A stretch of DNA of 64,000 nt, from positions 9,734,001-9,798,000 of the forward strand of contig JBHGNT010000004.1 in assembly GCA_043228905.1 (NCBI GenBank). Reading direction: 5' to 3'. Made by a program: the position numbers and the translations under genes. This DNA comes from Azolla caroliniana. Taxonomy: Eukaryota > Polypodiophyta. The notes beneath the pieces are model-generated. The model was given only the letters and a program-made list of their open reading frames with translations, had not been told where the DNA came from and did no database searches. Shown here one piece after another: positions 21,290 through 32,143 of this stretch (positions within the stretch are counted from its first letter, which is position 1; the number at the start of each line of letters is the position of its first letter).

Positions 21290-22809
21290 GCATTCCACCT
21301 TACCGACTTAGTCGATTAGAAGAGGATGAGATCGCTAAACAACTTAAGGAATACTTGAGTATGGGCCACATTAGGTATAGTAAATCACCTTGGGGTGCGC
21401 CAGTTCTATTAGTCAAGAAGAAGGAAGGTTCGTGGCGAATGTGTATCAATTATCGCCGTTTGAATAAAATGACAATTAAGAATGCATATCCATTACCTCG
21501 TGCCGATGATTTGATTGATCGTTTGCACGGGGCTCGATATTTTACGAAAATTGACTTACGAACTGGTTATCATCAGATTCGCATCGCCGAGGATGATATT
21601 CCTAAAACCGCTTTTCGTACGCGCTATGGCCATTATGAGTTTTTAGTCATGCCGTTTGGGTTGACTAATGCTCCAGCCACATTCCAACAAGCGATGAATG
21701 ATGTTTTCCGAGATCAACTCGGTGATTTTGTTGTCGTCTTCTTGGATGATATTTTGATATATAGCCGTACCTTGCAAGATCATGTTCAACATGTTCGATT
21801 TGTTTTGCGAAAGTTGCGTGACAACTCTTTCTATGCAAAACATTCAAAATGTGACTTCTTCCAAAACTCTATTGTGTACCTAGGTCATTTAATTACAGAA
21901 AATGGCGTTGAAATTGAACCTTCTCGTATTGAAAAGGTTAAACTTTGGCCCATTCCTCGTAATATTCGTGAACTTAGATCATTCTTAGGGTTTGTTGGAT
22001 TTTTACGAAAATCAATTCGTAACTATTCCAAATTGACTACGCCATTAACTGACCTTTTAAAAGGTCATCCACGTAAGTCTGTCAAACCAATTTCATGGAA
22101 TGAACAACTTGAAAAATCATTTGAGACACTCAAGGAGCATGTGTGTCAGGCTCCCACTCTTCTATTACCAGACCCTTCTAAGCCTTTCTCAATTGAAACC
22201 GATGCTAGTGATTATGCTATTGGTGCCGTTCTTTATCAAGGTGGTCACCCTATCGCTTTTGAAAGTAAGAAGCTTGATGCTGCTCAATCTCGGTATTCGG
22301 TTCAAGAGAAAGAGTTGTTTGCGGTGATACACGCACTTAAAACATGGAGGCACTATCTCTATGGAAATAAATTTGTGGTTACAACAGACCATCAATCATT
22401 AAAGTATTTTTGGGACCAGCCCGATCTTGTTGGTCGTAAAGGCCGTTGGGCTAACCTTATGCAAGATTTTGATTTTTCCATACGATATCGCAAGGGTTCT
22501 ATGAACACCGTTGCTGATGCTCTTAGTCGCATTAAAGAAGTTAACATGCTTAGCTTCACGGAAATAAAATCTGATCTTTTAGATCACCTTCGAGGGAAAT
22601 ACCTTGATGACAGTTATTTCTCAAAATACTGGACGAAAGCCGAATCTGGTTTAGATGCCGATACTAGCACCCTACCCTCGAAGGCGACCTTTCACATTAC
22701 AAACGGTTTGCTCTACCGTAGTGGAAAGGTCTGTGTTCCAGATTTACCAAATGTTAAACAGAAAATTCTTCATGAATGTCATGATGCACCATCTGATGGT
22801 CATCCTTGA
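21286..22809 (+). pseudogene. R1 reverse transcriptase and RNase H
   Basis: RT motifs: [46 protein letters not shown] and the catalytic box FLDD at 21739-21750 ([12 protein letters not shown], a common gypsy variant). RNase H follows, with [17 protein letters not shown] and ending [10 protein letters not shown]. The final residues [12 protein letters not shown] are already the integrase zinc finger. The TGA at 22807-22809 stands where relatives have Gly (GGA), a single-base nonsense change; the frame resumes directly after it. Confidence 0.95.
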
Positions 22810-23643
22810 ATACAACGCACACTCGTTCTCATCTCGTGTACTTTTTTCTGGCCTAAGATGCGCTCTGACGTGCATAAATACGTAACTCAATGCTTACAAT
22901 GTCAGATTAATAAGTCGGAACGACTTAAAGCTGCTGGTCTTTTACATCCCTTAGATATTCCCAACAATAAATGGGAAAGTATCTCGATGGATTTTATTGT
23001 TAGTTTACCTCGTACACAGAGGGGTCATGATGCCATATGGGTTGTCGTTGACAGGCTAACAAAATTAGCTAGATTTATTCCTACAAAAACCACGGTAACC
23101 GCTCAACAGTTGGCTTATCAATTTGTTGATGAGTTATTTCGTTTTTATGGATTACCGATGGATATTGTTAGTGATCGAGATTCCAAGTTTACTAGTGACT
23201 TTTGGACTCAGGTCTTTAAGAAACTAGAAACTACGTTGAGCATGAGTTCCGCAGATCATCCTCAGTCTGATGGACAAACTGAACGAGTTAATCAAATTAT
23301 TGAGGACATGCTTCGAGCTTATGTAGCAAAAACCCCTTCTAAGTGGGAGCAATACCTTCCTATCTTAGAATTTGCCTATAATAGCTCTAAACATACATCC
23401 ACTGGATATAGTCCTTTTATGTTGATGTATGGTTTTCAGCCACGTGCCCCAGTTGATGTCACGATTCATCATGATACATTAGACAGTACACGCAATTTTT
23501 TGCAAGACATGAACCAAATGTTGCATATTGCCAAAGAAAATGTCAAGACAGCTCAAGATCGTGCTCGATTTTATGCTGATCAGGATAGACGTCCTCGTGC
23601 ATTTACTATTGGTCAAAAAGTTTTTTTTGCATGTCCCGACTGA
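22810..23643 (+). pseudogene. R1 integrase core
   Basis: Same frame as the RT, open after the TGA to 23643. It has the CLQCQ zinc cysteines, the catalytic Asp in ISMDFIVSLP, the second Asp in IVSDRDSKFTSDFW and the Glu in SDGQTERVNQ. The reading frame is lost in a run of eight T (23621-23628): one extra T shifts it and gives a stop at 23641. Confidence 0.9.
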
Positions 23644-24049
23644 TTCTACGTCATTATCTACGGGCAAGTGCGCTAAGTTAGCCCCACGATATTGTGGCCC
23701 ATTTGAAATCCTTAAGCGAGTTGGGTCATCTGCTTATCACCTTGCCTTACCTCGTAACGTTGGTATTCATCCTGTTTTTCACGTCAGTCGTCTAAAACCA
23801 TTTTTAGGCTCTGGTGATAACACCATCACAATCCAAGATCTTGTAATATTAGAGGATTTTTCTTACAAACCTCATGTTCCTGAACGAATTCTTGATTCTC
23901 GTACTAAACGTTTACGTTCTAAAGAGATTCGGCTATTCAAGATCAAATGGATGGATAAACCTATTGATGATGCCACATGGGAACGCGAGCATTCGCTTAA
24001 GGCACAATTTCCTCACTTTATATTGCAAGAGTGCAATCTTTTGAAGTAG
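23629..24049 (+). pseudogene. R1 integrase C-terminus and chromodomain
   Basis: Continues pol in the shifted frame: CGPFEILKRVGSSAYHLALP is the integrase C-terminal module, HPVFHVSRLKPF the linker, and residues from VPERILDSRTKRL to WEREHSLKAQFPHF form a chromodomain. This places R1 among the chromoviruses, whose chromodomain is thought to target integration to particular chromatin. Confidence 0.85.
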
Positions 24050-24056
24050 GGGAGTA
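24043..24056 (+). other. Polypurine tract of R1
   Basis: GAAGTAGGGGAGTA directly precedes the 3' LTR and overlaps the pol stop codon. Confidence 0.8.
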
Positions 24057-24530
24057 TGTTATGTACACATAACGTTGGTGAGGGTAGGTCACTAATATTT
24101 ACATTAGTGAAGGGTATGTTCACTATTATTAAAAAGGGGACTAATGATTGGATAGAATGAATGATATGTGCATGCACTATCATGATTTAGACAACCAATG
24201 AATAGAGAGCCTTTTAGAAAGGCACATCTATTCAAGGGGCCTAGGAAAAGGTATAAATATGAGGCTTAGCTACCCTCATAGGGATCATCACGTCGGAAGG
24301 CTGCTGTCGTAGACACCGGTGGTGCGGGCTAGGCTTTCGTCTCAACGATCGTGTTTATCTCTTCCAAGGTATTAGTCATCCTAATATCCGGCGGTATGGG
24401 ACGTCGGTGGTAGGTTGGCTATGTCTAGATCATAGCTCGGGGGTGGTCGGGTGGAACGGGTTCTTCTATCCAATCTATTTTCTTCCTTTTTACTTGATTT
24501 GGTCTATTGATTAGTAATAGACTCTTAACA
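24057..24530 (+). repeat. 3' LTR of R1 (474 bp)
   Basis: About 99.4% identical to the 5' LTR by eye (three differences). It is followed by the CTAGG target copy. Confidence 0.95.
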
Positions 24531-25260
24531 CTAGGATAGCTAATTAGCTACTATGGTAGCTAATTAACTACTTTACTCAACTATGGTAGTAGCTAGGATA
24601 GCTAATTAGCTACTTTACTCAACTATGGTAGTAGCTAGGATAGCTAATTAGCTACTGGGATAGCTAATTAGCTACTTTTCTCAACTATGGTAATATCTAG
24701 GATAGCTAATTAGCTACTTTCTCAACTATGTAGTAGCTAGGATAGCTAATTAGCTACTAGGATAGCTAATTAGCTAGTAGCTCATTAGCTGCCAATAGCT
24801 AATTAGCTAGTAGGATAGCTAATTAGCTACTTTATACAACTATGGTACTAGCTAATTAGTTATGAGTAGTTAATTAGCTAGTAGCTAACTAGCTGCCAGT
24901 AGCTAATTAGCTGCCATTAGGATAGCTAATTAGCTAGTAGCTAATTAGCTACCAGTAGGATAGCTAATTAGCTAGTAGCTAACTAGCTGCCACTTAGCTA
25001 ATTAACTACTGTAGTAAACTATGGCAGTAGCTAATTAGCTACTAGGATAGCTATTAGCTGCTTTAATCAACTATGGTAGTAGCTAATTAGCTGCCAGTAG
25101 GATAGCTAATTAGCTAGTAGCTAATTAGCTGCCATTTAGCTAATTAACTATTGTAGTAAACTATGGCAGTAGCTAATTAGCTACTAGGATAGCTATTAGC
25201 TGCTTTAATCAACTATGGTAGTAGCTAATTAGCTACAACGATAGCAACAAAATAGTTTCC
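24531..25260. repeat. Palindromic array, right block (within intron)
   Basis: Resumes the interrupted array after R1. TAGCTAATTAGCTA units carry spacers such as TAGCTGCCA and ACTATGGTAG. It ends ~60 bases before the splice donor of exon 3. Confidence 0.85.
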
Positions 25261-25321
25261 ATACTTTTTACGGCTTAGCTAATTAGAAGAGACTAAGCTT
25301 ACTAGCTACAGTATGGTATAC

Positions 25322-25655
25322 CTGTTAGTTTTCTCCACTCATTTGGTAGAGTTGTACTGCAATCTACCAAATAGAATGCAGCAATTCGATAGGCATATTG
25401 AAAACAAAGGAGATGGTATGTGTGGTTGCATGGTTGTAGGTGAACCAACAAAGACGTAGTTTTGTCCTCCATACCTAACCCACAAGCGATGCAACGTGCT
25501 TGAACTGTCAATAAATCATTTTCTGGTTCTCCTTCATTTGGTAAGGGAGCAAGAATGTTCAGGTCCAAATCCTGTCTGCTCCTTACCATTCCCTCCACAA
25601 AATGTAGCTGCTTCTTAAGGCAGATAACTACCTGTTCTTGATGAATGTATTGTTC
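25322..25655 (-). CDS. Unknown gene, exon 3 with Cys/His cluster
   Basis: The acceptor is CGTTGAAG|GAACAA and the donor CTAACAG|GTATAC. It contains ARCIACGLGMEDKT, then HLQPCNHTYHLLC, a C-x2-C...C-x2-H...H-x3-C pattern that could bind zinc in RING-like fashion. It ends in phase 1. Confidence 0.6.
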
Positions 25656-25739
25656 CTTCAACGCAACAGAGAAATTTACCGATTAATTATTCTTGTCTGA
25701 GAAAGATACACCAACTTTGCTCAGGAATCGTTAACTTAC

Positions 25740-25883
25740 TTGAAGCTTTTCCAAATTGTAATCTACAACAGTATTTACACCTAGAAGGTCCAGGTTCGTT
25801 GAAAGAACCTGGATCTCTATTTGCAGTTGTATTTTACGTTGGGGATCTAGTGGCCCCTCTAATTCAAGCTCCTGTTGCGCAAC
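25740..25883 (-). CDS. Unknown gene, exon 2 of those visible
   Basis: 144 bases, 48 codons, no stop in the frame set by the previous exon. The acceptor is GGAATAG|GTTGCG and the donor CTTCAA|GTAAGT. The Glu/Gln/Leu-rich content suggests a coiled coil. It is too short for ordinary ORF detection. Confidence 0.6.
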
Positions 25884-25966
25884 CTATTCCAGATAATGCT
25901 TGATTAGCACATTTTACCCTTAAAGTTATTTATAACACAATCACATACCAACAAAACAATAGTTAC

Positions 25967-26650
25967 CTGAATCTTATTTCTAATCGTTGTAACAGCGAAA
26001 GTAACTTTGCTCTCCATTGCAGAAGCCATTGTGGCTTTCTCTAAATCAGTCTTAAAAAATGCTAATGTCTGACAGGCTTCATGGACATTTTTTAGCATAT
26101 AGCTAACCAATGTCTCACCTGTATCATCGACATTGGCTTTCCTTGGGTGTCGGTGTCGTGTATGCCCCCGGTTTTGCCGGGAGTTGGCAGTTGCATCAAC
26201 AGCTGCCATGCTCCAAAATCTGTCTATTTTTTGTGCCAAGGTCCCCATCTTTTGGCATCTTTCTATCGATGCCTCACCATAGACTGCCCAAGCTACCCTA
26301 TACATTTCAGGGTCTCTGGATTCCTTCGTTGTTTTGCAGTACTCATATGCAAATGCTCTAGCAAATGAAACTGACAACTCATTGTTGACTGGGATCTCCT
26401 GATGAACTTTCTGGTGCAGCCTCATGCAGTCATCGTACAAGTCGGCTCGTACATGCTTCAGCTTGACCTTGCCTTTGACTCTAGGCACTGTATATATACT
26501 GTCATCTAGTCTACATCACTTATCAATTTATCACTTAGTACAGTAGGGTCAACACCCTTGAGTGACAGACCATAGGTGTTGTGGAAGTCCTCCTTTGTCT
26601 CGCAAAATTTTGCGAAGTTTAGCACTCTCAGATACGGAGGAACGAGCCAT
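25967..26650 (-). CDS. Unknown gene, exon 1 of those visible
   Basis: The acceptor GATATTTCAG|ATGG lies at 26651/26650 and the donor ATTCAG|GTAACT at 25967/25966. It begins with the WLVPPYLRVLNFAKFCE region, shifts frame at the TAG 26506-26508, and continues with PRVKGKVKLKHVRADLYDD and a coiled helical segment ending TTIRNKIQ. The region around NRGHTRHRHPRK is basic. Confidence 0.55.
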
Positions 26651-26654
26651 CTGA

Positions 26655-27416
26655 AATATCAAATCAGAAATCAGAAATAGTGCAAAATCAGAATATGTCA
26701 GAATCAGAAATCCCAATCAACAACAGAAATAGTGCAAAATCATTAACTTAGCAAATCAGAAACCCCTTTCAGAAATTGCAATCAGATATTTCTAAACAGA
26801 AACCCTAATCATAATTTGTATTCAGAAATTTGAAATCAGAAACCCTAATCAAAATCTGTAATCAGAAGTTTGTAACCAGAAACCCTATTCCGAAATTCTA
26901 ATTAGAAATTTATAATCAAAAACCCTAATCAGAAATTTAATCAGAAACCATAATCAGAAAATTGTAACTAGAAACAAAAACCCTAATTATAATTTGTATT
27001 CAGAAATTTGAAATCAAAAACCCTAATCAAAATCTATAATCAGAAGTTTGAAATCAAAAACCCTAATCAAAATCTGTAATCAGAAGTTTGTAACCAGAAA
27101 CCCTATTCAAAAATTCTAATCAGAAATTTATAATAAAAAACCCTAATCAGACATTTCAATCAGAAACACTAATAAAAAATTTCAATCACAAACCCTAATC
27201 ACAAATTTATAAAGAAAAACCCTATTCAGAAATTCTAATCTGTAATCAAAATCTGTAACCAGAAACCCTATTCGGAAATTCTAATCAGAAATTTATAATA
27301 AAAAACCCTAATCAGAAATTTCAATCAGAAACCCTAATCAAAAATTTCAATCACAAACCCTAATCAGAAATTTATAAACAGAAACCCTAATCAGAAATTT
27401 TAATCAGAAACCCCAA
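26655..27416. repeat. A-rich minisatellite with telo-box-like core
   Basis: About 20 degenerate units of 20-30 bases of the form AATCAGAAACCCTAATCAG. Many contain AAACCCTAA, the plant telo-box. It lies just upstream of the first visible exon of the minus-strand gene, so it may be intronic. Confidence 0.8.
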
Positions 27417-30400
27417 TCTATTTATTATACGGAATGGTCGTACTATGATAGAATTATATGCCCCTTCACTCTCCCAAAGGGTAGTATTGCACGAAGGGTA
27501 GCTGTGACTGACAACAAGAATAAGGATACAAGATATTTGAAGGGTGATGGAAGGTAAGTACCTATAATAGCATAAGACACAATAAAATATATATACATTA
27601 TAATAGAATAACACACAATATTCTTTTTTGTTTATGTTTTTGCCATTGTTAAAAACAAGAAATTGTTTTAGCCAAAAACAACACTTTTTGCTAGTGAATG
27701 CAGAGTAAGCATTGAAACTCTACAAGTTCCGCTACCACAGAAAGGTGGTACTATGACAGAATCATATGCCCCCTTCACACTCCCAAATGGTAGTATTGCA
27801 CGAAGGGTAGTTGTGACCAACAATAAGAATAAGGATACAAGAAATTTGAAGGGTGATGGAAGGTAAGTACTTATGATAGCATAAGACACAGTAAACATAC
27901 ATACATTATAATAGCATAAGACACAATATTCTTTCTTGTTTATGTTTTTGCCATTGTAAAAAACAAAAAATTGTTTTAGCTAAAACAACACTTTTTGCTG
28001 GTAAATGCAGAGTAAGCATTGAAACTCTAGGAGTTCCGCTACCATGGAAAGGTGGTACTATGACAGAATCATATGCCCCCTTCACACTCCTAAATGGTAG
28101 TATTGCACAAAGTGTAGCTGTGACCGACAACAAGAATAAGGATACAAGAAATCTTAAGGGCGATGGAATGTAAGTACTTATAATAGCATAAGACACAATA
28201 TTGCTTTTTGTTTATGTTTTTGCCATTGTTAAAAACAAAAAATTATTTTAGCCAAAACAACACTTTTTGCTGGTGAATGTAGAGTAAGCATTGAATCTCT
28301 ACAAGTTCAGCTACCACTAAAAGATGGTACTATGACAAAATCCTATGGCCCCTTCACACTCCCAAAGGGTAGTATTGCACGAAGTGTAGTTGTGACCGAC
28401 AACAAGAATAAGGATAGAAGAAATTTGAAGGGCGATGGAATGTAAGTACTTATAATAGCATAAGACAAAATTAAACATATATACATTATAATAGCATAAC
28501 ACAAAATATTCTTTTTTGTTTATGTATTTGCCATTCTTAAAAACAGAAAATTGTTTTAGCCAAAACAACAGTTTTTTGCTGGTAAATGCAGAGTGAGCAT
28601 TGAAACTCTACGAGTTCTGCTGCCACGAAATGGTGGTACTATGACAAAATCCTATGCCCCCTTCACACTCACAAAGGGTAGTATTGCACGAAGGGTAGCT
28701 GTGACCGATAACAAGAATAAGGATACAAGAAATTTGAAGGGCTATGACAAAATCCTATGCCCCCTTCATACTCACAAAATGTAGTATTGCATGAAGGGTA
28801 GTTGTGACGGATAACAAGAATAAGGATACAAGAAATTTGAAGGGCGATGGAATGTAAGTACTTATAATAGCATAAGACAAAATTAAACATATATACATTA
28901 TAATAGCATAACACAAAATATTCTTTTTTGTTTATGTATTTGTCATTCTTAAAAACAGAAAATTGTTTTAGCCAAAACAACAGTTTTTTGCTGGTGAATG
29001 CAGAGTGAGCATTGAAACTCTACGAGTTCTGCTGCCACGGAATGGTCGTACTATGACAAAATCATATGCCCCCTTCACACTCACATAGGGTAGTATTGCA
29101 CGAAGGGTAGTTGTGACCGATAACAAGAATAAGGATACAAGAAATTTGATGGGCTGTGACAAAATCCTATGCCTCCTTCACACTTACAAAGGGTAGTATT
29201 GCACGAAGTGTAGCTATGACGGATAACAAGAATAAGGATACAAGAAATTTGAAGGGCGATGAAAGATAAGTACTTATAATAGCATAAGACACAATAAAAC
29301 ATACATATATTATAATAGCATAACACAAAATATTCTTTTTTGTTTATGTTTTTGCCATTGTTCAAAACAAAAAATTATTGTAGCCAAAAAACACTTTTTG
29401 CTTGTGAATGCAATGAAAGCATTGAAACTCTACGATTTCTGCTAACACGGAATGGTGGTACTATGATAAAATCCTTTGCCCTCTTCACACTCACAAAGGG
29501 TAGTATTGCACGAAGGGTAGCTGTGATCGACAACAAGAATAAGGATACAAGAAATTTGAAGGGCGATGGAAGGTAAGTACTTATAATAGAATAAGACACA
29601 ATAAAAAATACATACATTATCATAGCAAAACACAAAATATTCTTTTTTGTTTATGTTTTTGCCATTGTTAAAAACAAAAAATAGTTTTAGCCAAAACAAC
29701 ACTTTTTGTTGGTGAATGTAGAGTAAGCATTGAAACTCTACGAGTTCTGTTACCACGGAATGGTGGTACTATGACAAAATCCTATGCCCTCTTCACATTC
29801 CCAAAGGATAGTATTGCACGATGGGTAGCTGTGACTAACAACAAGAATAAGGATACAAGAAATTTGAAGGGCGATGGAAGGTAGGTACTTTTAATAGGAT
29901 AAGACACAATGAAACATTCATACATTATAATAGCATAAGACACAATATTCTTTTTTGGGTGGTGAATGCAGAGTGAGCACTGGAACTCTACGAGTTCAGT
30001 TGCCATGAAGGGAAAATACTTTTGCAAAATTGTTGGCCCCCATCACACTCACAGAGGGTAGTACTGCATGAAATTTGAAGGATGATGGAAGGTAAGTACT
30101 TATAGTAGGATAACACACAATAAGAGATACATACATTATAATAGCATAAGACATAATATTCTTTTTTTTAATTATGTTTTTGCCATTGTTAAAAGCAAAA
30201 AATTGGTGGGAGAGGCAAAAACGTATTGATTCTAAAGATGCTAAAGATTGTGTGGAGGAGGATGTTGTAGAAGTGGTGATGGAGACCAATTCTATGTTAG
30301 CAACTTTTGATAGGTTTTGTGATCGTGGTGTTATTTTGTATTTCACCAGGAAACTTCCTTTGGTATGATGGATTAAGCAGTGGTTAAATTCATTCATAAT

Positions 30401-32143
30401 GCCCAATTGTGTTGAGGATATGTATGTGGTTCCAAGAGGTTTCTATAATGTAGTATTGCACGAAGGGTAGTTGTGACCGACAATAAGAATAAGGATACAA
30501 GAAATTTGAAGGGTGATGGAAGGTCAGTACTTATAATAGCATAAGACATAGTAAAACATACATACATTATAATAGTATAAGACACAATATTCTTTCTTGT
30601 TTATGTTTTTGCCATTGTTAAAAACAAAAAATTGTTTTAGCTAAAACAACACTTTTTGCTGGTAAATGCAGAGTAAGCATTGAAACTCTAGGAGTTCCGC
30701 TACCATGGAAAGGTGGTACTATGACAGAATCATATGCCCCCTTCACACTCCCAAATGGTAGTATTGCACAAAGTGTAGTTGTGACCAAAAACAAGAATAA
30801 GGATACAAGAAATCTTAAGGGCGATGGAATGTAAGTACTTATAATAGCATAAGACACAATATTGTTTTTTGTTTATGTTTTTGCCATTCTTAAAAACAAA
30901 AAATAGTTTTAGCCAAAACAACACTTTTTGCTGGTGAATGTAGAGTAAGCATTGAATCTCTACGAGTTCAGCTACCACGGAAAGATGGTACTATGACAAA
31001 ATCCTATGGCCCCTTCACACTCCCAAAGGGTAGTATTGCACGAAGTGTAGTTGTGACCGACAACAAGAATAAGGATAGAAGAAATTTGAAGGGCGATGGA
31101 ATGTAAGTACTTATAATAGCATAAGACAAAATTAAACATATATACATTATAATAGCATAACACAAAATATTCTTTTTTGTTATGTATTTGCCATTCTTAA
31201 AAACAGAAAATTGTTTTAGCCAAAACAACAGTTTTTTGCTGGTGAATGCAAAGTGAGCATTGAAACTCTACGAGTTCTGCTGCCACGGAATGGTGGTACT
31301 ATGACAAAATCCTATGCCCCCTTCACACTCACAAAGGGTAGTATTGCACGAAGGGTAGTTGTGACCGATAACAAGAATAAGGATACAAGAAATTTGAAGG
31401 GCTATGACAAAATCCTATGCCCCCTTCATACTCACAAAGGGTAGTATTGCACGAAGGGTAGTTGTGACTGATAACAAGAATAAGGATACAAGAAATTTGA
31501 AGGGCGATGAAAGATAAGTACTTACAATAGCGTAAGACACAATAAAACATACATATATTATAATAACATAACACAGAATATTCTTTTTTGTTTATGTTTT
31601 TGCCATTGTTAAAAAACAAAAAATTATTGTAGCCAAAAAACACTTTTTGCTGGTGAATGCAGAGAAAGCATTGAAACTCTACGATTTCTGCTACCACGGA
31701 ATGGTTGTACTATGATAAAATCCTATGCCCTCTTCACACTCACAAAGGGTAGTATTGCACGATGGGTAGCTGTGACCGACAACAAGAATAAGGATATAAG
31801 AAATTTCAAGGGCGATGGAAGGTAAGTACTTATAATAGCACAAGACACAATAAAACATTCATACATTATAATAGCATAAGACACAATATTCTTTTTTGGG
31901 TGGTGAATGCAGAGTGAGCACTGGAACTCTACGAGTTTAGTTGCGATGAAGGGAAAATACTTTTGCAAAATTGTTGGCCCCCATCACACTCACAGAGGGT
32001 AGTACTACATGAAATTTGAAGGATGATGGAAGGTAAGTACTTATAGTAGGATAACACACAATAAGAGATACATACATTATAATAGCATAAGACACAATAT
32101 TCTATTTTTTTTTTATGTTTTTGACATTGTTAAAAGCAAAAAA
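27417..32143 (+). repeat. ~300-bp tandem array with exon-like 159-bp core
   Basis: About 15 full or partial units. Each has a 159-bp core flanked by AT-rich spacer. Cores of exactly 159 bases (53 codons): 27704-27862, 28011-28169, 28283-28441, 29722-29880, 30672-30830, 30944-31102 and 31663-31821. A 120-bp variant occurs at 29972-30091 and 31913-32032. Each core is preceded by GGTGAATGCAG or a close variant and most are followed by GTAAGTAC, matching plant splice signals. In phase, six of the seven full cores I translated stay open; others have stops, partial duplications (28592-28853, 31252-31513) or damaged sites. I do not recognise the 53-residue repeat. It could be a satellite or a decayed tandem-exon gene. 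Confidence 0.75.
30202..30447 (+). pseudogene. LINE ORF1 fragment embedded in the tandem array
   Basis: Encodes NWWERQKRIDS and then the LINE ORF1 segment METNSMLATFDRFCDRG, also found at 35866 onward. The array resumes at ~30448. It contains the uninterrupted sequence AAGTGGTGATGGAGACC (30271-30287), which is the empty site of the foldback element at 32350-35865. Confidence 0.8.

Larger units (their letters stand above)
17417..24530 (+). mobile_element. R1: young chromodomain Ty3/gypsy element
   Basis: Complete structure: 474-bp LTRs at 17417-17890 and 24057-24530, primer site, long leader, gag-protease, RT-RNase H, integrase, chromodomain and polypurine tract. A perfect 5-bp target duplication CTAGG flanks it (17412-17416 and 24531-24535). 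I see three differences between the LTRs (two near 17704-17707/24344-24347 and one near 17816/24456), so insertion was recent. The pol frame nevertheless carries three lesions. It sits inside the palindromic array, within the large intron of the minus-strand gene and opposite to it. Confidence 0.95.
16694..26650 (-). pseudogene. Unknown multi-exon gene with ~8.5-kb repeat-filled intron
   Basis: Four minus-strand exons join in frame at GT-AG borders: 26650-25967, 25883-25740, 25655-25322 and 16839-16694, ending in TAG at 16694-16696. Introns are 83, 84 and 8482 bases. The last is made of the TAGCTAATTAGCTA array plus the gypsy insertion R1; removing R1 and one TSD leaves ~1.36 kb. The product is helical and charged with one Cys/His cluster (CIACG...HLQPCNHTYHLLC), possibly a RING-like zinc site. 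One lesion is visible: a TAG at 26506-26508, where a one-base shift would restore the frame. The 5' end is not seen; an acceptor at 26651 implies more exons upstream. It may be a host gene or part of a large DNA transposon. Confidence 0.6.

Noticed and set aside
26655-27416. Interstitial telomere repeat
   Set aside because: The motif AAACCCTAA occurs once per longer unit with other sequence between. It is not a run of CCCTAAA.
27387-32000. Many minus-strand frames of 60-140 codons in the tandem array
   Set aside because: They repeat with the array and lie opposite the core with splice-like borders. They look like shadows of AT-rich repeats.
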